64,000 nt of DNA, taken from positions 8,004-72,003 of the forward strand of contig NZ_JBKEAE010000023.1 of NCBI RefSeq assembly GCF_047971885.1, in the 5' to 3' direction. The stretch is from Tropicimonas sp047971885. Its GTDB lineage: Bacteria > Pseudomonadota > Alphaproteobacteria > Rhodobacterales > Rhodobacteraceae. The notes beneath the pieces are model-generated. The model was not told the origin of the DNA. It did not search any database and was given only the letters and a program-made list of their open reading frames with translations. Below, piece by piece: positions 8,262 to 16,797 of this stretch; position 1 is the first letter of the stretch; each line of letters opens with the position of its first letter. A program made the translations under genes and the position numbers.

Positions 8262-9161
8262 ATGACTCGCCTGTTATCCAGCCTTGGACCGGCCACGGCC
8301 GGGGCTTTCTTCATGATATCGGCCGGCGCGCTGTTCGCGGTGTCGAACACGCTGGTGCAATACGGCGCCATGCGGCAGGGCATCCCGCCGGCCAGCATCG
8401 CCTTCTGGCAATACCTGATCGCGCTTCTGTTCTCGCTTCCGTGGATCTGGACCAACGGCGCCGCCGCGCTGCGCACCACGCAGCCGGGTCTGCACATCCT
8501 GCGTGTCGCGCTGGCGGTGGGGGGCGTGCAGCTCTGGACCATGGGGCTGGCACAAGTACCGATCTGGCAGGCCATCGCGCTGATCATGCTGTCTCCATTC
8601 TTCGTGACGCTCGGGGCCGGCATCCTGCTGGGCGAGGAGACGACGCTCGACCGCTGGCTGGCGGTTCTTGTCGGGTTTGCCGGGGGGATGATCATCCTTG
8701 CACCATGGTCGGAGGCGTTCAGCCTCCATGCCCTTCTGCCGGTCTGCGCCGCCGCCTTCTGGGCCGGAACCTCGCTTCTGACCAAGCGGATGACCCGCAG
8801 CGAAAGCCCCGGGGCGCTGACCATCTACCTGTTGCTGCTGCTGACACCGGTGAATGCGGCAATCGCCCTGGGCCACGGACCAGGCGACGGGCTGGCGATC
8901 GCCCCCGGCACCTCGGGGGCGCTTCTGCTTGCCGTCGGTCTGCTGACCGGGCTGGCGCAATATGCGCTGGCCCGGGCCTACAGCATCGCCGACGCCGCCT
9001 ATCTGCAACCCTTCGACCATGTGAAGCTGCCCTTCAACGTGGCGCTCGGCCTTGCCGTCTTCGGCTTCGTTCCGCCCGGTTCGATGTGGTTCGGCTCGGT
9101 GCTGATCGTCGGCGCGTCGCTCCTGCTGCTGCGCAGGGAGACGAGCGCGGCGATTGCCTGA
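8262..9161 (+). CDS. ribN: Riboflavin transporter of the RibN type (DMT/EamA superfamily)
   Basis: A 299-aa integral membrane protein with about ten hydrophobic helices arranged as two EamA repeats. EamA proteins have many substrates, but the FMN riboswitch 83 bp upstream points to riboflavin uptake, as shown for RibN proteins of Rhizobium and other proteobacteria. The ATG follows GGGAAAGGG. It is transcribed alone and converges on the GNAT gene; its stop codon lies inside a small hairpin shared with that gene. Confidence 0.85.
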   Translation: MTRLLSSLGPATAGAFFMISAGALFAVSNTLVQYGAMRQGIPPASIAFWQYLIALLFSLPWIWTNGAAALRTTQPGLHILRVALAVGGVQLWTMGLAQVPIWQAIALIMLSPFFVTLGAGILLGEETTLDRWLAVLVGFAGGMIILAPWSEAFSLHALLPVCAAAFWAGTSLLTKRMTRSESPGALTIYLLLLLTPVNAAIALGHGPGDGLAIAPGTSGALLLAVGLLTGLAQYALARAYSIADAAYLQPFDHVKLPFNVALGLAVFGFVPPGSMWFGSVLIVGASLLLLRRETSAAIA

Positions 9162-9174
9162 AAACGGTTCAGGC
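9156..9174. repeat. Hairpin spanning both stop codons of convergent genes
   Basis: Arms GCCTGAA and TTCAGGC separated by 5 nt. The ribN stop (9159-9161) is in the left arm and the GNAT stop (complement of 9169-9171) in the right arm. It has no T-tract, so whether it terminates transcription is uncertain. Confidence 0.4.
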
Positions 9175-9759
9175 GGCGCCGACATCCGTCTTTCCCCGCC
9201 GATCGGCGCGGAGGTTGGAATAGAGCACGTGATTGCGCCAGCGCCCGGCGATCTGAAGATAGCTCTGGGCGACGCCCTCGTACTTGAAGCCGCATTTTTC
9301 GAGGCAGCCGCGCGAGGCCGCGTTCTCGGGCAGGCAGGCCGCCTGAAGTCGGCTGAGATCGAGCGTGGTGAAGGCGTGATGGGTCAGCGCCAGGATCGCC
9401 TCGCGCATGTACCCCTGGCGCGCAAAGGGCTGGCCGACCCAATAGCCGAGCGTTCCGTCCTGCGCCGGGCCGCGGCGGATGTTGTCCAGGGTGATCGCAC
9501 CCAGAAGCTGATCGTCGGCCGCGCGTATCATGAAGAGAGGCAGCGCCGTATCGGCCGAAACCGACCGCTGCGCCCAGTAGACACGGTTGGTAAACGCCTT
9601 GCGGCTCAGGTGATCAGCGGCCCAGAGCGGCTCCCACCGTTCGAGGAAAAGGCGCGAATCGTTGCGAAGACCACTCCAGGCGCGAAAGTCGGCGTGGACC
9701 GGCGGGCGCAGTATCATGCGCTCGGTCACGATCCGTACCTTCCTCCGGCCAAGCCGCAT
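9169..9759 (-). CDS. GNAT-family N-acetyltransferase, RimJ/RimL-like
   Basis: A 196-aa acetyl-CoA-dependent acetyltransferase. The family pattern is clear: an N-terminal TERMILRPP strand, then LLGAITLDNIRRG, the acetyl-CoA-binding stretch GYWVGQPFARQGYMREA, and the C-terminal PENAASRGCLEKCGF that marks the RimJ/RimL group acetylating ribosomal protein N-termini. The true target cannot be deduced. The ATG at 9759 overlaps the stop codon of the upstream peptidase gene by one base (TGATG), so translation is probably coupled. It is the last gene of the long minus-strand operon starting with ctaC. Confidence 0.87.
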   Translation of the reverse strand: MRLGRRKVRIVTERMILRPPVHADFRAWSGLRNDSRLFLERWEPLWAADHLSRKAFTNRVYWAQRSVSADTALPLFMIRAADDQLLGAITLDNIRRGPAQDGTLGYWVGQPFARQGYMREAILALTHHAFTTLDLSRLQAACLPENAASRGCLEKCGFKYEGVAQSYLQIAGRWRNHVLYSNLRADRRGKTDVGAA

Positions 9760-11021
9760 CAGGCCGCGAGCCTCTCCTGCAAAACCCCCAGTTGGGGCGC
9801 CTTCCCGGCGGGGCCATAAAGCGCCAGCGCCGCCGTGCCGGAGCCGGCAAGCTTCGCGGCAAAGGCCAGCACTCCCGCCCGGTCGACCGCCTCGATCCGG
9901 GCAACCGTCTCGTCGAGCGTCGGCACCCTGTCCCAGACCGCCACCAGCCGCGCTAGCCGTTCGGCCCTGGCCGAAGGGCTTTCGAGCCCCATCAGAAGCC
10001 CCGCCTTCATCTGGGCGCGGGCCCGATCGACCTCGGCAGTGGTCAGATCGTTCGCCACCCGGCGCAATTCGTCCACCGTCAGGTCGGCAAGCCGGCCGAT
10101 ATCGTCCGCCGAGGTGCCGGCGTAGACCGTCATCATGCCGGTATCGGCATAGGCGCCGGCCTGCGCGAAGATCGAATAGCACAGACCCCGCTTTTCGCGG
10201 ATCTCCTGAAACAGCCGCGAGGACATGCCTCCGCCCAGCAGCGTCGCATAGACCTGCGCCACATAGACATCGTCGTCGCGATAGGCCGGGCTTTCCAGCG
10301 CGAGCGCAAAATGCACCTGCTCCAGCGTCTTGATCTCGCGCCGCTCGCCACCGCGAAAGACGGCGCTGTCATGGCCGCGGAAATCGACGACGGGAAGGTG
10401 CCCGAACAGCGTTTCGGCCAGCCGCATGATCTGGTCGTGATCCACCGCGCCGGCCGCCGCCAGCACCATCTGGCCCGGCCCGTAATGCTCGGCGACAAAT
10501 CCGGCAAGATCGGCCCGGCCAAAGTGCGCCACGCGCTCCGAAGGGCCGAGGATGGTGCGCCCCAGCGCCTGTCCGGGATAGGCGGCCTCCTGCAGCCAGT
10601 CGAAAATGATATCGTCGGGCGTGTCGAGCGCCTGACCGATCTCCTGCAGGATCACCCCGCGCTCGATCTCGATCTCGCCCTCGTCGAAGACGGGGTTGAG
10701 CACGATATCGGCGATCACGTCCATCGCCAGCGGCACGTCGTTTTTCAGCACGCGCGCATAATAGGCCGTAGCCTCGCGCGAGGTATAGGCGTTGATGAAC
10801 CCGCCTACATCCTCGATTTCCTCGGCTATCTGCAGCGCGGTGCGTTTGCGCGTGCCCTTGAACGCCATGTGTTCGAGAAAATGGGCGATCCCGTTCTGTT
10901 CGAGCCGCTCGTGCCGCCCGCCCGCATTGACCCAGAGGCCCACGGCGGCGCTTTCCAGCCCCGGCATGTCCTCGGTGACGACGCGAAGCCCGTTGGGCAA
11001 ACTGTCCAGTCTTACGCTCAA
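9759..11021 (-). CDS. M16-family zinc metallopeptidase (processing-peptidase-like)
   Basis: A 420-aa member of peptidase family M16B, related to the beta subunit of the mitochondrial processing peptidase. The inverted zinc motif HFLEH is visible near residue 48 (HFLEHMAFKGT), followed by the conserved GGFINAYTSRE and the ERGVILQEI helix carrying the third metal ligand. A glycine-rich loop (GGGMSSRLFQEIREKRGL) in the second half is typical. No signal peptide is seen, so it is probably cytoplasmic. The start overlaps the thrC stop by four bases (ATGA). Adjacency to thrC is common in Rhodobacteraceae and does not imply a role in threonine synthesis. Confidence 0.92.
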   Translation of the reverse strand: MSVRLDSLPNGLRVVTEDMPGLESAAVGLWVNAGGRHERLEQNGIAHFLEHMAFKGTRKRTALQIAEEIEDVGGFINAYTSREATAYYARVLKNDVPLAMDVIADIVLNPVFDEGEIEIERGVILQEIGQALDTPDDIIFDWLQEAAYPGQALGRTILGPSERVAHFGRADLAGFVAEHYGPGQMVLAAAGAVDHDQIMRLAETLFGHLPVVDFRGHDSAVFRGGERREIKTLEQVHFALALESPAYRDDDVYVAQVYATLLGGGMSSRLFQEIREKRGLCYSIFAQAGAYADTGMMTVYAGTSADDIGRLADLTVDELRRVANDLTTAEVDRARAQMKAGLLMGLESPSARAERLARLVAVWDRVPTLDETVARIEAVDRAGVLAFAAKLAGSGTAALALYGPAGKAPQLGVLQERLAA

Positions 11022-12406
11022 ATGGCGCGCCTTTCGCTGATGAGGGTCTCAAGCTGACCCAGGTCGTTTGCTACCCGGGTCACCCGTTCGGGCCGCTCAT
11101 ACAGGTCCGCCATGCGATTGGGAAGGGGCGGCCGCAGCCCGGTCGCTGCCTCGACCGCATCGGGAAACTTGGCCGGGTGCGCGGTGGAAAGTGTGATCAT
11201 CGGTGTCTTGCCCAGATGCTGCCGCGCGACATGGACGCCGACCGCCGAATGCGGGCACAGCACCTCGCCGGTGTCGGCGAAGGTGCGGGCGATCTCGGCC
11301 GAGGTTTCCGCCTCCGACGCGCGGCCCGAGGCAAAGGTCTCGCGCAGGGATTCGAGCGCGCCCTGGCTGATGGCGAAGCCGCCCGCGCCTTTCAGTTCGT
11401 CCATCAGTTGCGCCACGGCCGCGCCGTCGCGGCCGTAGGCATCGAACAGCGCGCGCTCGAAATTCGAACTGACCTGAATGTCCATCGACGGACTGATCGA
11501 GGGGGCAACGCCCGATGTCACATAGCCGCCCGATGTCAGCGCACGGTGAAGGATGTCGTTCTGGTTGGTGGCGATCACCAGCCTTTCGACCGGCAGCCCC
11601 ATGCGGCGGGCGATATAGCCGGCGAAGATATCGCCGAAATTGCCGGTGGGAACGGTGAAGGAAACCGCGCGATAGGGCGCGCCGAGCGCCACTGCCGAGG
11701 TGAAATAATAGACCACCTGCGCCAGCACCCGCGCCCAGTTGATCGAGTTGACGCCAGCCAGGCCGACCGCATCGCGAAAGGCGAAATCGTTGAACATGTC
11801 CTTCAGTCGCGCCTGGCAATCGTCGAAATCGCCATCGAGCGCCAGCGCGTGCACGTTGGCCTCGGCCGGCGTGGTCATCTGGCGGCGCTGCACCTCGGAC
11901 ACCCGGCCATGCGGAAACAGGATGAACACATCCACCGCATCGAGCCCGCGAAACGCCTCGATCGCCGCCGAACCGGTATCGCCCGAGGTCGCGCCGACGA
12001 TGGTGACCCGCTCGCCCCGCCGCTCCAGCGCGACCTGGAACAACTGGCCGATAAGCTGCATGGCAAAGTCCTTGAAGGCCAGTGTCGGCCCGTGGAACAG
12101 TTCGAGCAGGAAATGGTTGGGCGCAAGCTGCACCAGCGGCGCCCGCGCCGCATGGCCGAAACCCGCGTAGGCACGGGCGATGGCCTCGCGAAATTCGGTA
12201 TCGGTGAAGCTGCCACCGACGAAGGGGCGCATGATGCGGAATGCGGCCTCCTCGTAGGAAAGCCCGGCCAGTGCGGCGATCTCGGAAGGGTCCATCGCCG
12301 GGATGGTCTCGGGTACATAGAGCCCGCCGTCGCGCGCCAGCCCGGTCAGCATCGCGTCTTCGAAGCTCAGCACGGGCGCCTGCCCGCGGGTCGAGATGTA
12401 TCGCAT
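11018..12406 (-). CDS. thrC: Threonine synthase
   Basis: A 462-aa PLP enzyme making L-threonine from O-phospho-L-homoserine. The opening MRYISTRGQ and GLARDGGLYVPE are typical of the family, and HGPTLAFKDFA places the PLP lysine at residue 102. ATSGDTGSAA and the PTGNFGDIFAGY phosphate loop are intact. I take the ATG at 12406 because it overlaps the SURF1 stop by one base and matches the family N-terminus; a frame opening at 12499 adds only unrelated residues. Confidence 0.95.
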   Translation of the reverse strand: MRYISTRGQAPVLSFEDAMLTGLARDGGLYVPETIPAMDPSEIAALAGLSYEEAAFRIMRPFVGGSFTDTEFREAIARAYAGFGHAARAPLVQLAPNHFLLELFHGPTLAFKDFAMQLIGQLFQVALERRGERVTIVGATSGDTGSAAIEAFRGLDAVDVFILFPHGRVSEVQRRQMTTPAEANVHALALDGDFDDCQARLKDMFNDFAFRDAVGLAGVNSINWARVLAQVVYYFTSAVALGAPYRAVSFTVPTGNFGDIFAGYIARRMGLPVERLVIATNQNDILHRALTSGGYVTSGVAPSISPSMDIQVSSNFERALFDAYGRDGAAVAQLMDELKGAGGFAISQGALESLRETFASGRASEAETSAEIARTFADTGEVLCPHSAVGVHVARQHLGKTPMITLSTAHPAKFPDAVEAATGLRPPLPNRMADLYERPERVTRVANDLGQLETLISERRAI

Positions 12407-13089
12407 CAGGTCTTCTCCTCCGACTCCGGCGTCCGGCGTGCCATACGACGAAGCAGCAGCAGTGTCATCCCCGCCCAGACCGCGGCAAGCCCGAACCACT
12501 GCACCGCATAGCCCAGATGGTTGTTGGGGATGCCGGCGCTGTCGACCGGCAGCGGCGTGACCACCCCGCCACCACCGTCGCGGGCGACGACAAGAACCGG
12601 CTCCGCCCCCAGCGCCCGCGCCATCTCGGCCACGTCGCGGGCGTACCAGAAATTGCCGCCGACATCGTTTTCGGGTGTAAACCCGTCCCGCTCGTCGGGC
12701 CAGTGCAGATTCCCGTTGATCGCAACATGGGTGGGCAGACGGGTTTCGTTCTTGCGGTTGGCCGCTACGAAACCCCGGTCAAGCAGGATGCGGCGGCCGC
12801 TGTCGGTATCGAGGCTGGTGACGATACGAAAACCCGGCCCGAGGTCGCGGGTCGAGACAAGGACGTGAAGCTCCCGCGCTCCGGTGCGCCCTTCGACCCG
12901 GACCGGCAGGTAACGGTCGGCCCGGCTGTCCGGGGCTGCTGGCAACGGAACCGGATCGGCGGCGATCCGGCTGTCGATCTCGTCCAGGATCGCCTCTTTC
13001 CAGTGCAGGCGCTGCATCTGCCAGACACCAAGCGCCAGCAGGACCGCAACGCCGCCCGCACCGACGATCAGGGCAAAGAGATAACGCAC
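12406..13089 (-). CDS. SURF1-family cytochrome oxidase assembly protein
   Basis: A 227-aa inner-membrane protein with one membrane helix at each end (about 3-22 and 200-218) and a periplasmic domain between. Conserved points include LGVWQMQRLHWKE near the N-terminus, RILLDRGFVAA and NNHLGYAVQWFGLA just before the last helix. SURF1 helps insert heme a into oxidase subunit I. I chose the GTG at 13089 because GGGGAG lies 8 nt upstream and homologues begin in the same way; an ATG at 13158 would add 23 residues. It follows ctaE by about 97 bp, as usual in this cluster. Confidence 0.9.
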   Translation of the reverse strand: MRYLFALIVGAGGVAVLLALGVWQMQRLHWKEAILDEIDSRIAADPVPLPAAPDSRADRYLPVRVEGRTGARELHVLVSTRDLGPGFRIVTSLDTDSGRRILLDRGFVAANRKNETRLPTHVAINGNLHWPDERDGFTPENDVGGNFWYARDVAEMARALGAEPVLVVARDGGGGVVTPLPVDSAGIPNNHLGYAVQWFGLAAVWAGMTLLLLRRMARRTPESEEKT

Positions 13090-13185
13090 GGACAGAACTC
13101 CCCGGATGGCGATGCGAAAGGGGCGCGAAACATCGCGCCCCCCGGCAGATACTTCCAAAGACCCGCCCTGGACAGGCCCGGCGGA

Positions 13186-13989
13186 TCAGCTTCCCCAGAT
13201 GTAGACGACGGTAAACAGGAACAGCCAGACCACGTCGACGAAGTGCCAGTACCACGCCGCCGCCTCGAGCCCGACATGGCTGTCGGGGGTGAACTGGCCG
13301 GCACGGGCACGCAGGTAGCAGACAAACAGGAAGATGGTGCCGATGATGACGTGGGCGCCGTGGAAACCCGTCGCCATGAAGAAATTGGCGCCGTAGATGT
13401 TGCCGGCGAAACCGAAGGCCGCATGGCTGTATTCATAGGCCTGGAAGAAGGTGAACAGCGCCCCCAGCGCCACCGCCAGAATCAGGCCGTTCCGCAGGTC
13501 CCTGCGGTTGTTGTTGTCGTGCACCAGCGCATAATGCGCCCAGGTGACCGCCATGCCCGAGCACAGCAGGATCAGCGTGTTGATGAGCGGCAGATGCCAG
13601 GGATCGAAGGGCTCTATCCCCTGCGGCGGCCATGTCTGGTACATGGCGGGCTCTTCCGGACCACCGGGATACATCGCATGCTTGATGAACGACCAGAACC
13701 AGGCGACGAAGAACATCACCTCGGAAATGATGAACAGGATGACACCGTAGCGCAGGCCGATCCGCACCACGGGCGTGTATTCGCCGGCCTCGTTCTCGCT
13801 GATCGTGTCGCTCCACCAGCCATACATGACGTAGAGCACCGTCAGCGCTCCGGCGAAGAAGATGAACGGGGTGATGCCCTTCATCCACAGGACGGCCCCG
13901 AACAGCATGACAAACCCGCCGACCGCGCCCATGAAGGGCCAGATCGACGGGGGCAGGATGACATAATCGTGGTTCTTTTCATGTGCCAT
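13186..13989 (-). CDS. ctaE: Cytochrome c oxidase subunit III
   Basis: A 267-aa subunit with seven predicted membrane helices, part of the aa3-type terminal oxidase in the inner membrane. It begins MAHEKNHDYVILPPSIWP and contains ISEVMFFVAWFWSF, WPPQGIEPFDPWHLP and FHGAHVIIGTIFL, all hallmarks of subunit III, and ends HFVDVVWLFLFTVVYIWG. Its length matches the Paracoccus and Rhodobacter protein. It lies 20 bp downstream of ctaG. Confidence 0.96.
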   Translation of the reverse strand: MAHEKNHDYVILPPSIWPFMGAVGGFVMLFGAVLWMKGITPFIFFAGALTVLYVMYGWWSDTISENEAGEYTPVVRIGLRYGVILFIISEVMFFVAWFWSFIKHAMYPGGPEEPAMYQTWPPQGIEPFDPWHLPLINTLILLCSGMAVTWAHYALVHDNNNRRDLRNGLILAVALGALFTFFQAYEYSHAAFGFAGNIYGANFFMATGFHGAHVIIGTIFLFVCYLRARAGQFTPDSHVGLEAAAWYWHFVDVVWLFLFTVVYIWGS

Positions 13990-14009
13990 TTGGGGTCCCT
14001 TGCGCGTTT

Positions 14010-14579
14010 CTAGTTGGCCACGGCCAGCAGTGCCTGCTCTTCCGGCAGGTCGATTTCGTGAAAGGTATAGGACAGCGTGATATGGTTGACGTATTTCGCA
14101 TTGCGGTCATCGACGATTTCCGGATCGACAAAGAAACTGACCGGCATGATGACGCTCTCTCCCGGCTGGAGAATCTGTTCGGTGAAACAGAAGCAGTCGA
14201 TCTTGGCAAAGAACGGGCCCGCCTCGTAGGGCGTCACATTGTAGCTCGCCTGCCCGGCGACAGGGCGCTCCGTCGGGTTGTGTGCCTCGTAGAAGGCAAG
14301 CGCCGTCTCCCCGATGCGGACCTCCATCTCGCGCTGGAGCGGCCTGAAGCTCCACGGCATGTCGCGCCCGAGGCTGGCATCGAAGCGGATCTTCATCGTC
14401 CGGTCCAGCACCACGTCCGAACCCGCCTGCGCCGTGCTTGTGGTCCCGCCGTAGCCCGTGACGCGGCAGAAGACATCGTAAAGCGGCACCGCTGCCCAGG
14501 CGAGCGACCCCATCACCACCACCACGGCGATCGTCTGGGCCAGCGTCCGCTGCGGCCCCCGGAGGCGGCGGAAGATCAT
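14010..14579 (-). CDS. ctaG: Cytochrome c oxidase copper assembly protein Cox11/CtaG
   Basis: A 189-aa protein anchored by one N-terminal helix (about 14-31), with a periplasmic immunoglobulin-like domain. The copper ligands are visible as CFCF (Cys129, Cys131) in the segment KIDCFCFTEQ, and VPLYDVFCRVTGYGG near residue 31-45 is also characteristic. It delivers copper to the CuB site of subunit I. The start overlaps the stop of the preceding 56-aa gene by four bases. Confidence 0.95.
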   Translation of the reverse strand: MIFRRLRGPQRTLAQTIAVVVVMGSLAWAAVPLYDVFCRVTGYGGTTSTAQAGSDVVLDRTMKIRFDASLGRDMPWSFRPLQREMEVRIGETALAFYEAHNPTERPVAGQASYNVTPYEAGPFFAKIDCFCFTEQILQPGESVIMPVSFFVDPEIVDDRNAKYVNHITLSYTFHEIDLPEEQALLAVAN

Positions 14580-14746
14580 TCCGCCGCCTCGCGCGAAACC
14601 ATCCCGGTTCCCAGCACGTCCTGACCGTCGCCGACCTTGACGATGGTCATGCCGAAAACGATGGCGACGAATGCCAGCAGCAGCAGCAGCAGCCCGAAGT
14701 TCCGCCCTCTGCGGCGGCTGTGAAGTTCGTGCGTCGCGCGGATCAT
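14576..14746 (-). CDS. Small membrane protein of the cta operon (CoxF-like)
   Basis: A 56-aa protein with a basic N-terminus (HSRRRGRN) and a single hydrophobic helix (about residues 18-37), then a short polar tail. It overlaps ctaB upstream and ctaG downstream by four bases each, which argues strongly that it is translated. A small gene at this position is known in Rhodobacteraceae and is often called coxF; its role in oxidase assembly is not established. Confidence 0.75.
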   Translation of the reverse strand: MIRATHELHSRRRGRNFGLLLLLLAFVAIVFGMTIVKVGDGQDVLGTGMVSREAAE

Positions 14747-15687
14747 GCGTCCGCTCCGATCACGCCCGGCCCGCGCAACGCCGCATCCGCCAGCAGTGCG
14801 GAATAGAGCAGGAACAGATACCACAGCGACAGCTTGAAGAAGCGCTTTTCCACCCCGTAGGCGGTTGCCACGGCCTCCGGTGTGCCGCGCCTCATCACCC
14901 GCCACGCGCCGGTCACGAAGCGGGCGTTCATCACCAGCGCGGTTGTCAGATAGACCGGCCCGCCAATGGCGGTAGGGACCAGCGCCAGCGAACAGGCCGA
15001 AAGCGCCAGCGCATAGCCGAAAATATACCGCCGGGTGGTATCGTGGCCATGGGTGACGGTCAGCATCGGCACGCCGGCATCGTCGTAATCCGAATTCATG
15101 AACAGCGCGAGCGACCAGAAATGCGGTGGCGTCCAGACAAGGATCAGCAGGAACATCAGGATCGGCTCGACCGAAACGCCGCCGGTCGCCACAGCCCAGC
15201 CGATCATCGGCGGAAACGCCCCCGCGGCCCCGCCAATGACGATGTTCTGCGGTGTCCAGCGTTTCAGCCACATCGTGTAGATCACGACGTAAAAGAAGAT
15301 GGTGAACGCCAGCAGCCCCGCCGCGACCAGGTTCGCCGCCAGCCCCAGCATCATCACCGAAAGACCAGACAGCGCGATCCCCAGTCCAAGCGCCTCGCCT
15401 TCGCCGACACGCCCCGAGGGGATCGGCCGTTTCGAAGTGCGGCGCATCACCCGGTCGATATCGGCATCCCACCACATGTTCAGCGCACCCGACGCCCCGC
15501 CGCCGATGGCGATGAACAGAATCGAGACCAGCGCGAGATAGGGATGCACCGGCACCGGCGCCACCAGCAACCCGACAAGCGCGGTAAAGACAACCAGCGA
15601 CATCACCCGTGGCTTGAGCAGCGCGAAATAATCCGCCAGCCCCGGTTCGGAACCGTGAACGGTGGTCTGTGTACCGATTTCAGACAT
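14743..15687 (-). CDS. ctaB: Protoheme IX farnesyltransferase (heme O synthase)
   Basis: A 314-aa UbiA-family prenyltransferase with about nine membrane helices, which farnesylates heme B to heme O, the precursor of heme A. The first Asp-rich motif NMWWDADID (residues 70-78) binds the prenyl diphosphate, and LLKPRVMSLVVFTA near residue 24 and YTMWLKRWTPQNIVIGG are conserved. It lies between ctaC and the small coxF-like gene in the standard order. Confidence 0.95.
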   Translation of the reverse strand: MSEIGTQTTVHGSEPGLADYFALLKPRVMSLVVFTALVGLLVAPVPVHPYLALVSILFIAIGGGASGALNMWWDADIDRVMRRTSKRPIPSGRVGEGEALGLGIALSGLSVMMLGLAANLVAAGLLAFTIFFYVVIYTMWLKRWTPQNIVIGGAAGAFPPMIGWAVATGGVSVEPILMFLLILVWTPPHFWSLALFMNSDYDDAGVPMLTVTHGHDTTRRYIFGYALALSACSLALVPTAIGGPVYLTTALVMNARFVTGAWRVMRRGTPEAVATAYGVEKRFFKLSLWYLFLLYSALLADAALRGPGVIGADA

Positions 15688-15718
15688 GGCTCATCCGCTG
15701 TGTCCCTCCATCGACCGG

Positions 15719-16615
15719 CTACCGGGCCGACGCGACATCGACATTGCGCGGCTTGCCGGCGTATTCCTCGATGGCGCTGTCGAGCCATTGCTCATAGGCC
15801 TCTTCGCTCACCACCTTGACGGTGATCGGCATGTAGGCGTGGGCGATGCCGCAAAGCTCCGAGCACTGGCCGAAATAGATGCCTTCCTTCTCGGGCTGGA
15901 ACCACAACTCGGCCAGCCGCCCGGGCACGCCGTCCTGTTTCACGCCCATGGCGGGCAACGCCCATGAATGGATCACGTCCGCGGCCGTGACCTGCACGAT
16001 CACGTTCCGGCCAACCGGCACGACCACTGCCGTGTCGGTCGCCAGAAGGAAATGCTCTTTCCTGTAACCCGCCTCGGCCAGTTGGGCCTCGACATCCGGC
16101 GTCAGCTTGTTGTCGGCATCGAAGCCGATCATGTAACTGTCGAAGCCGAATTCGTGATCGGGATAATCGTAGTGCCAGTACCACTGGTTGCCCGTTGCCT
16201 TGATGGTTATATCGGCCACCGGCATCGTCTGTTGCTTGAACAGGATCGGCAACGAGAACGAACCGATCACGATCAGAATCAGGATCGGAATCACCGTCCA
16301 GGCGATCTCGACCGGCGAATTGTGCGAGAAACGCGCCGGGTTGGGATTGGCCCGGCTGTTGTAGCGCAGCAGGGCCCACCCCAGCAGACCGACGACGAAA
16401 ACCACAATCGCAGTGATGATATAGAGCAGAAGCCCGTCGAGCCAGTGGATGTCGCGCGCCACCGACGAGGCGGCAGGCTGCCAGCCCATCCCGCCCGGCA
16501 CCGGCGCGCCGATCACCTCCAGATCGCCGGCCACGTCCTGCGCAAAGACGGCGGTGGATCCCATGAACCCGGCAGCGGCAGCCACTGCGCTGCCTGCAAG
16601 CGTCGAAAGTCGCAT
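15719..16615 (-). CDS. ctaC: Cytochrome c oxidase subunit II
   Basis: A 298-aa subunit that accepts electrons from cytochrome c. The N-terminal signal peptide ends near residue 25 (STAVFAQD). Two membrane helices follow, then a periplasmic cupredoxin domain. The CuA ligands sit in FGQCSELCGIAHAYMP, with the upstream His in VIHSWALPAMGVKQD. Aromatic QWYWHYDYPDHEF is the electron-entry region. The ATG at 16615 was chosen because the signal peptide starts there. It opens the minus-strand operon; ctaD (subunit I) is not in the window. Confidence 0.96.
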   Translation of the reverse strand: MRLSTLAGSAVAAAAGFMGSTAVFAQDVAGDLEVIGAPVPGGMGWQPAASSVARDIHWLDGLLLYIITAIVVFVVGLLGWALLRYNSRANPNPARFSHNSPVEIAWTVIPILILIVIGSFSLPILFKQQTMPVADITIKATGNQWYWHYDYPDHEFGFDSYMIGFDADNKLTPDVEAQLAEAGYRKEHFLLATDTAVVVPVGRNVIVQVTAADVIHSWALPAMGVKQDGVPGRLAELWFQPEKEGIYFGQCSELCGIAHAYMPITVKVVSEEAYEQWLDSAIEEYAGKPRNVDVASAR

Positions 16616-16797
16616 CAGTTTTGTCCCGTTCGCTATTCGGCAAAGCCGAAACGAGCATCCTCCCAGACGGCACCCGCCGCCATGCGATCCCACCCGTTGT
16701 GTCCTTGGCTCAAGAGACCATATTAGTAAAAACAGCACAAGCCGGTGATTTCCGTCAATGGTCACATGCAACGCACCAGCCAAACGGAGTCTCCGCC

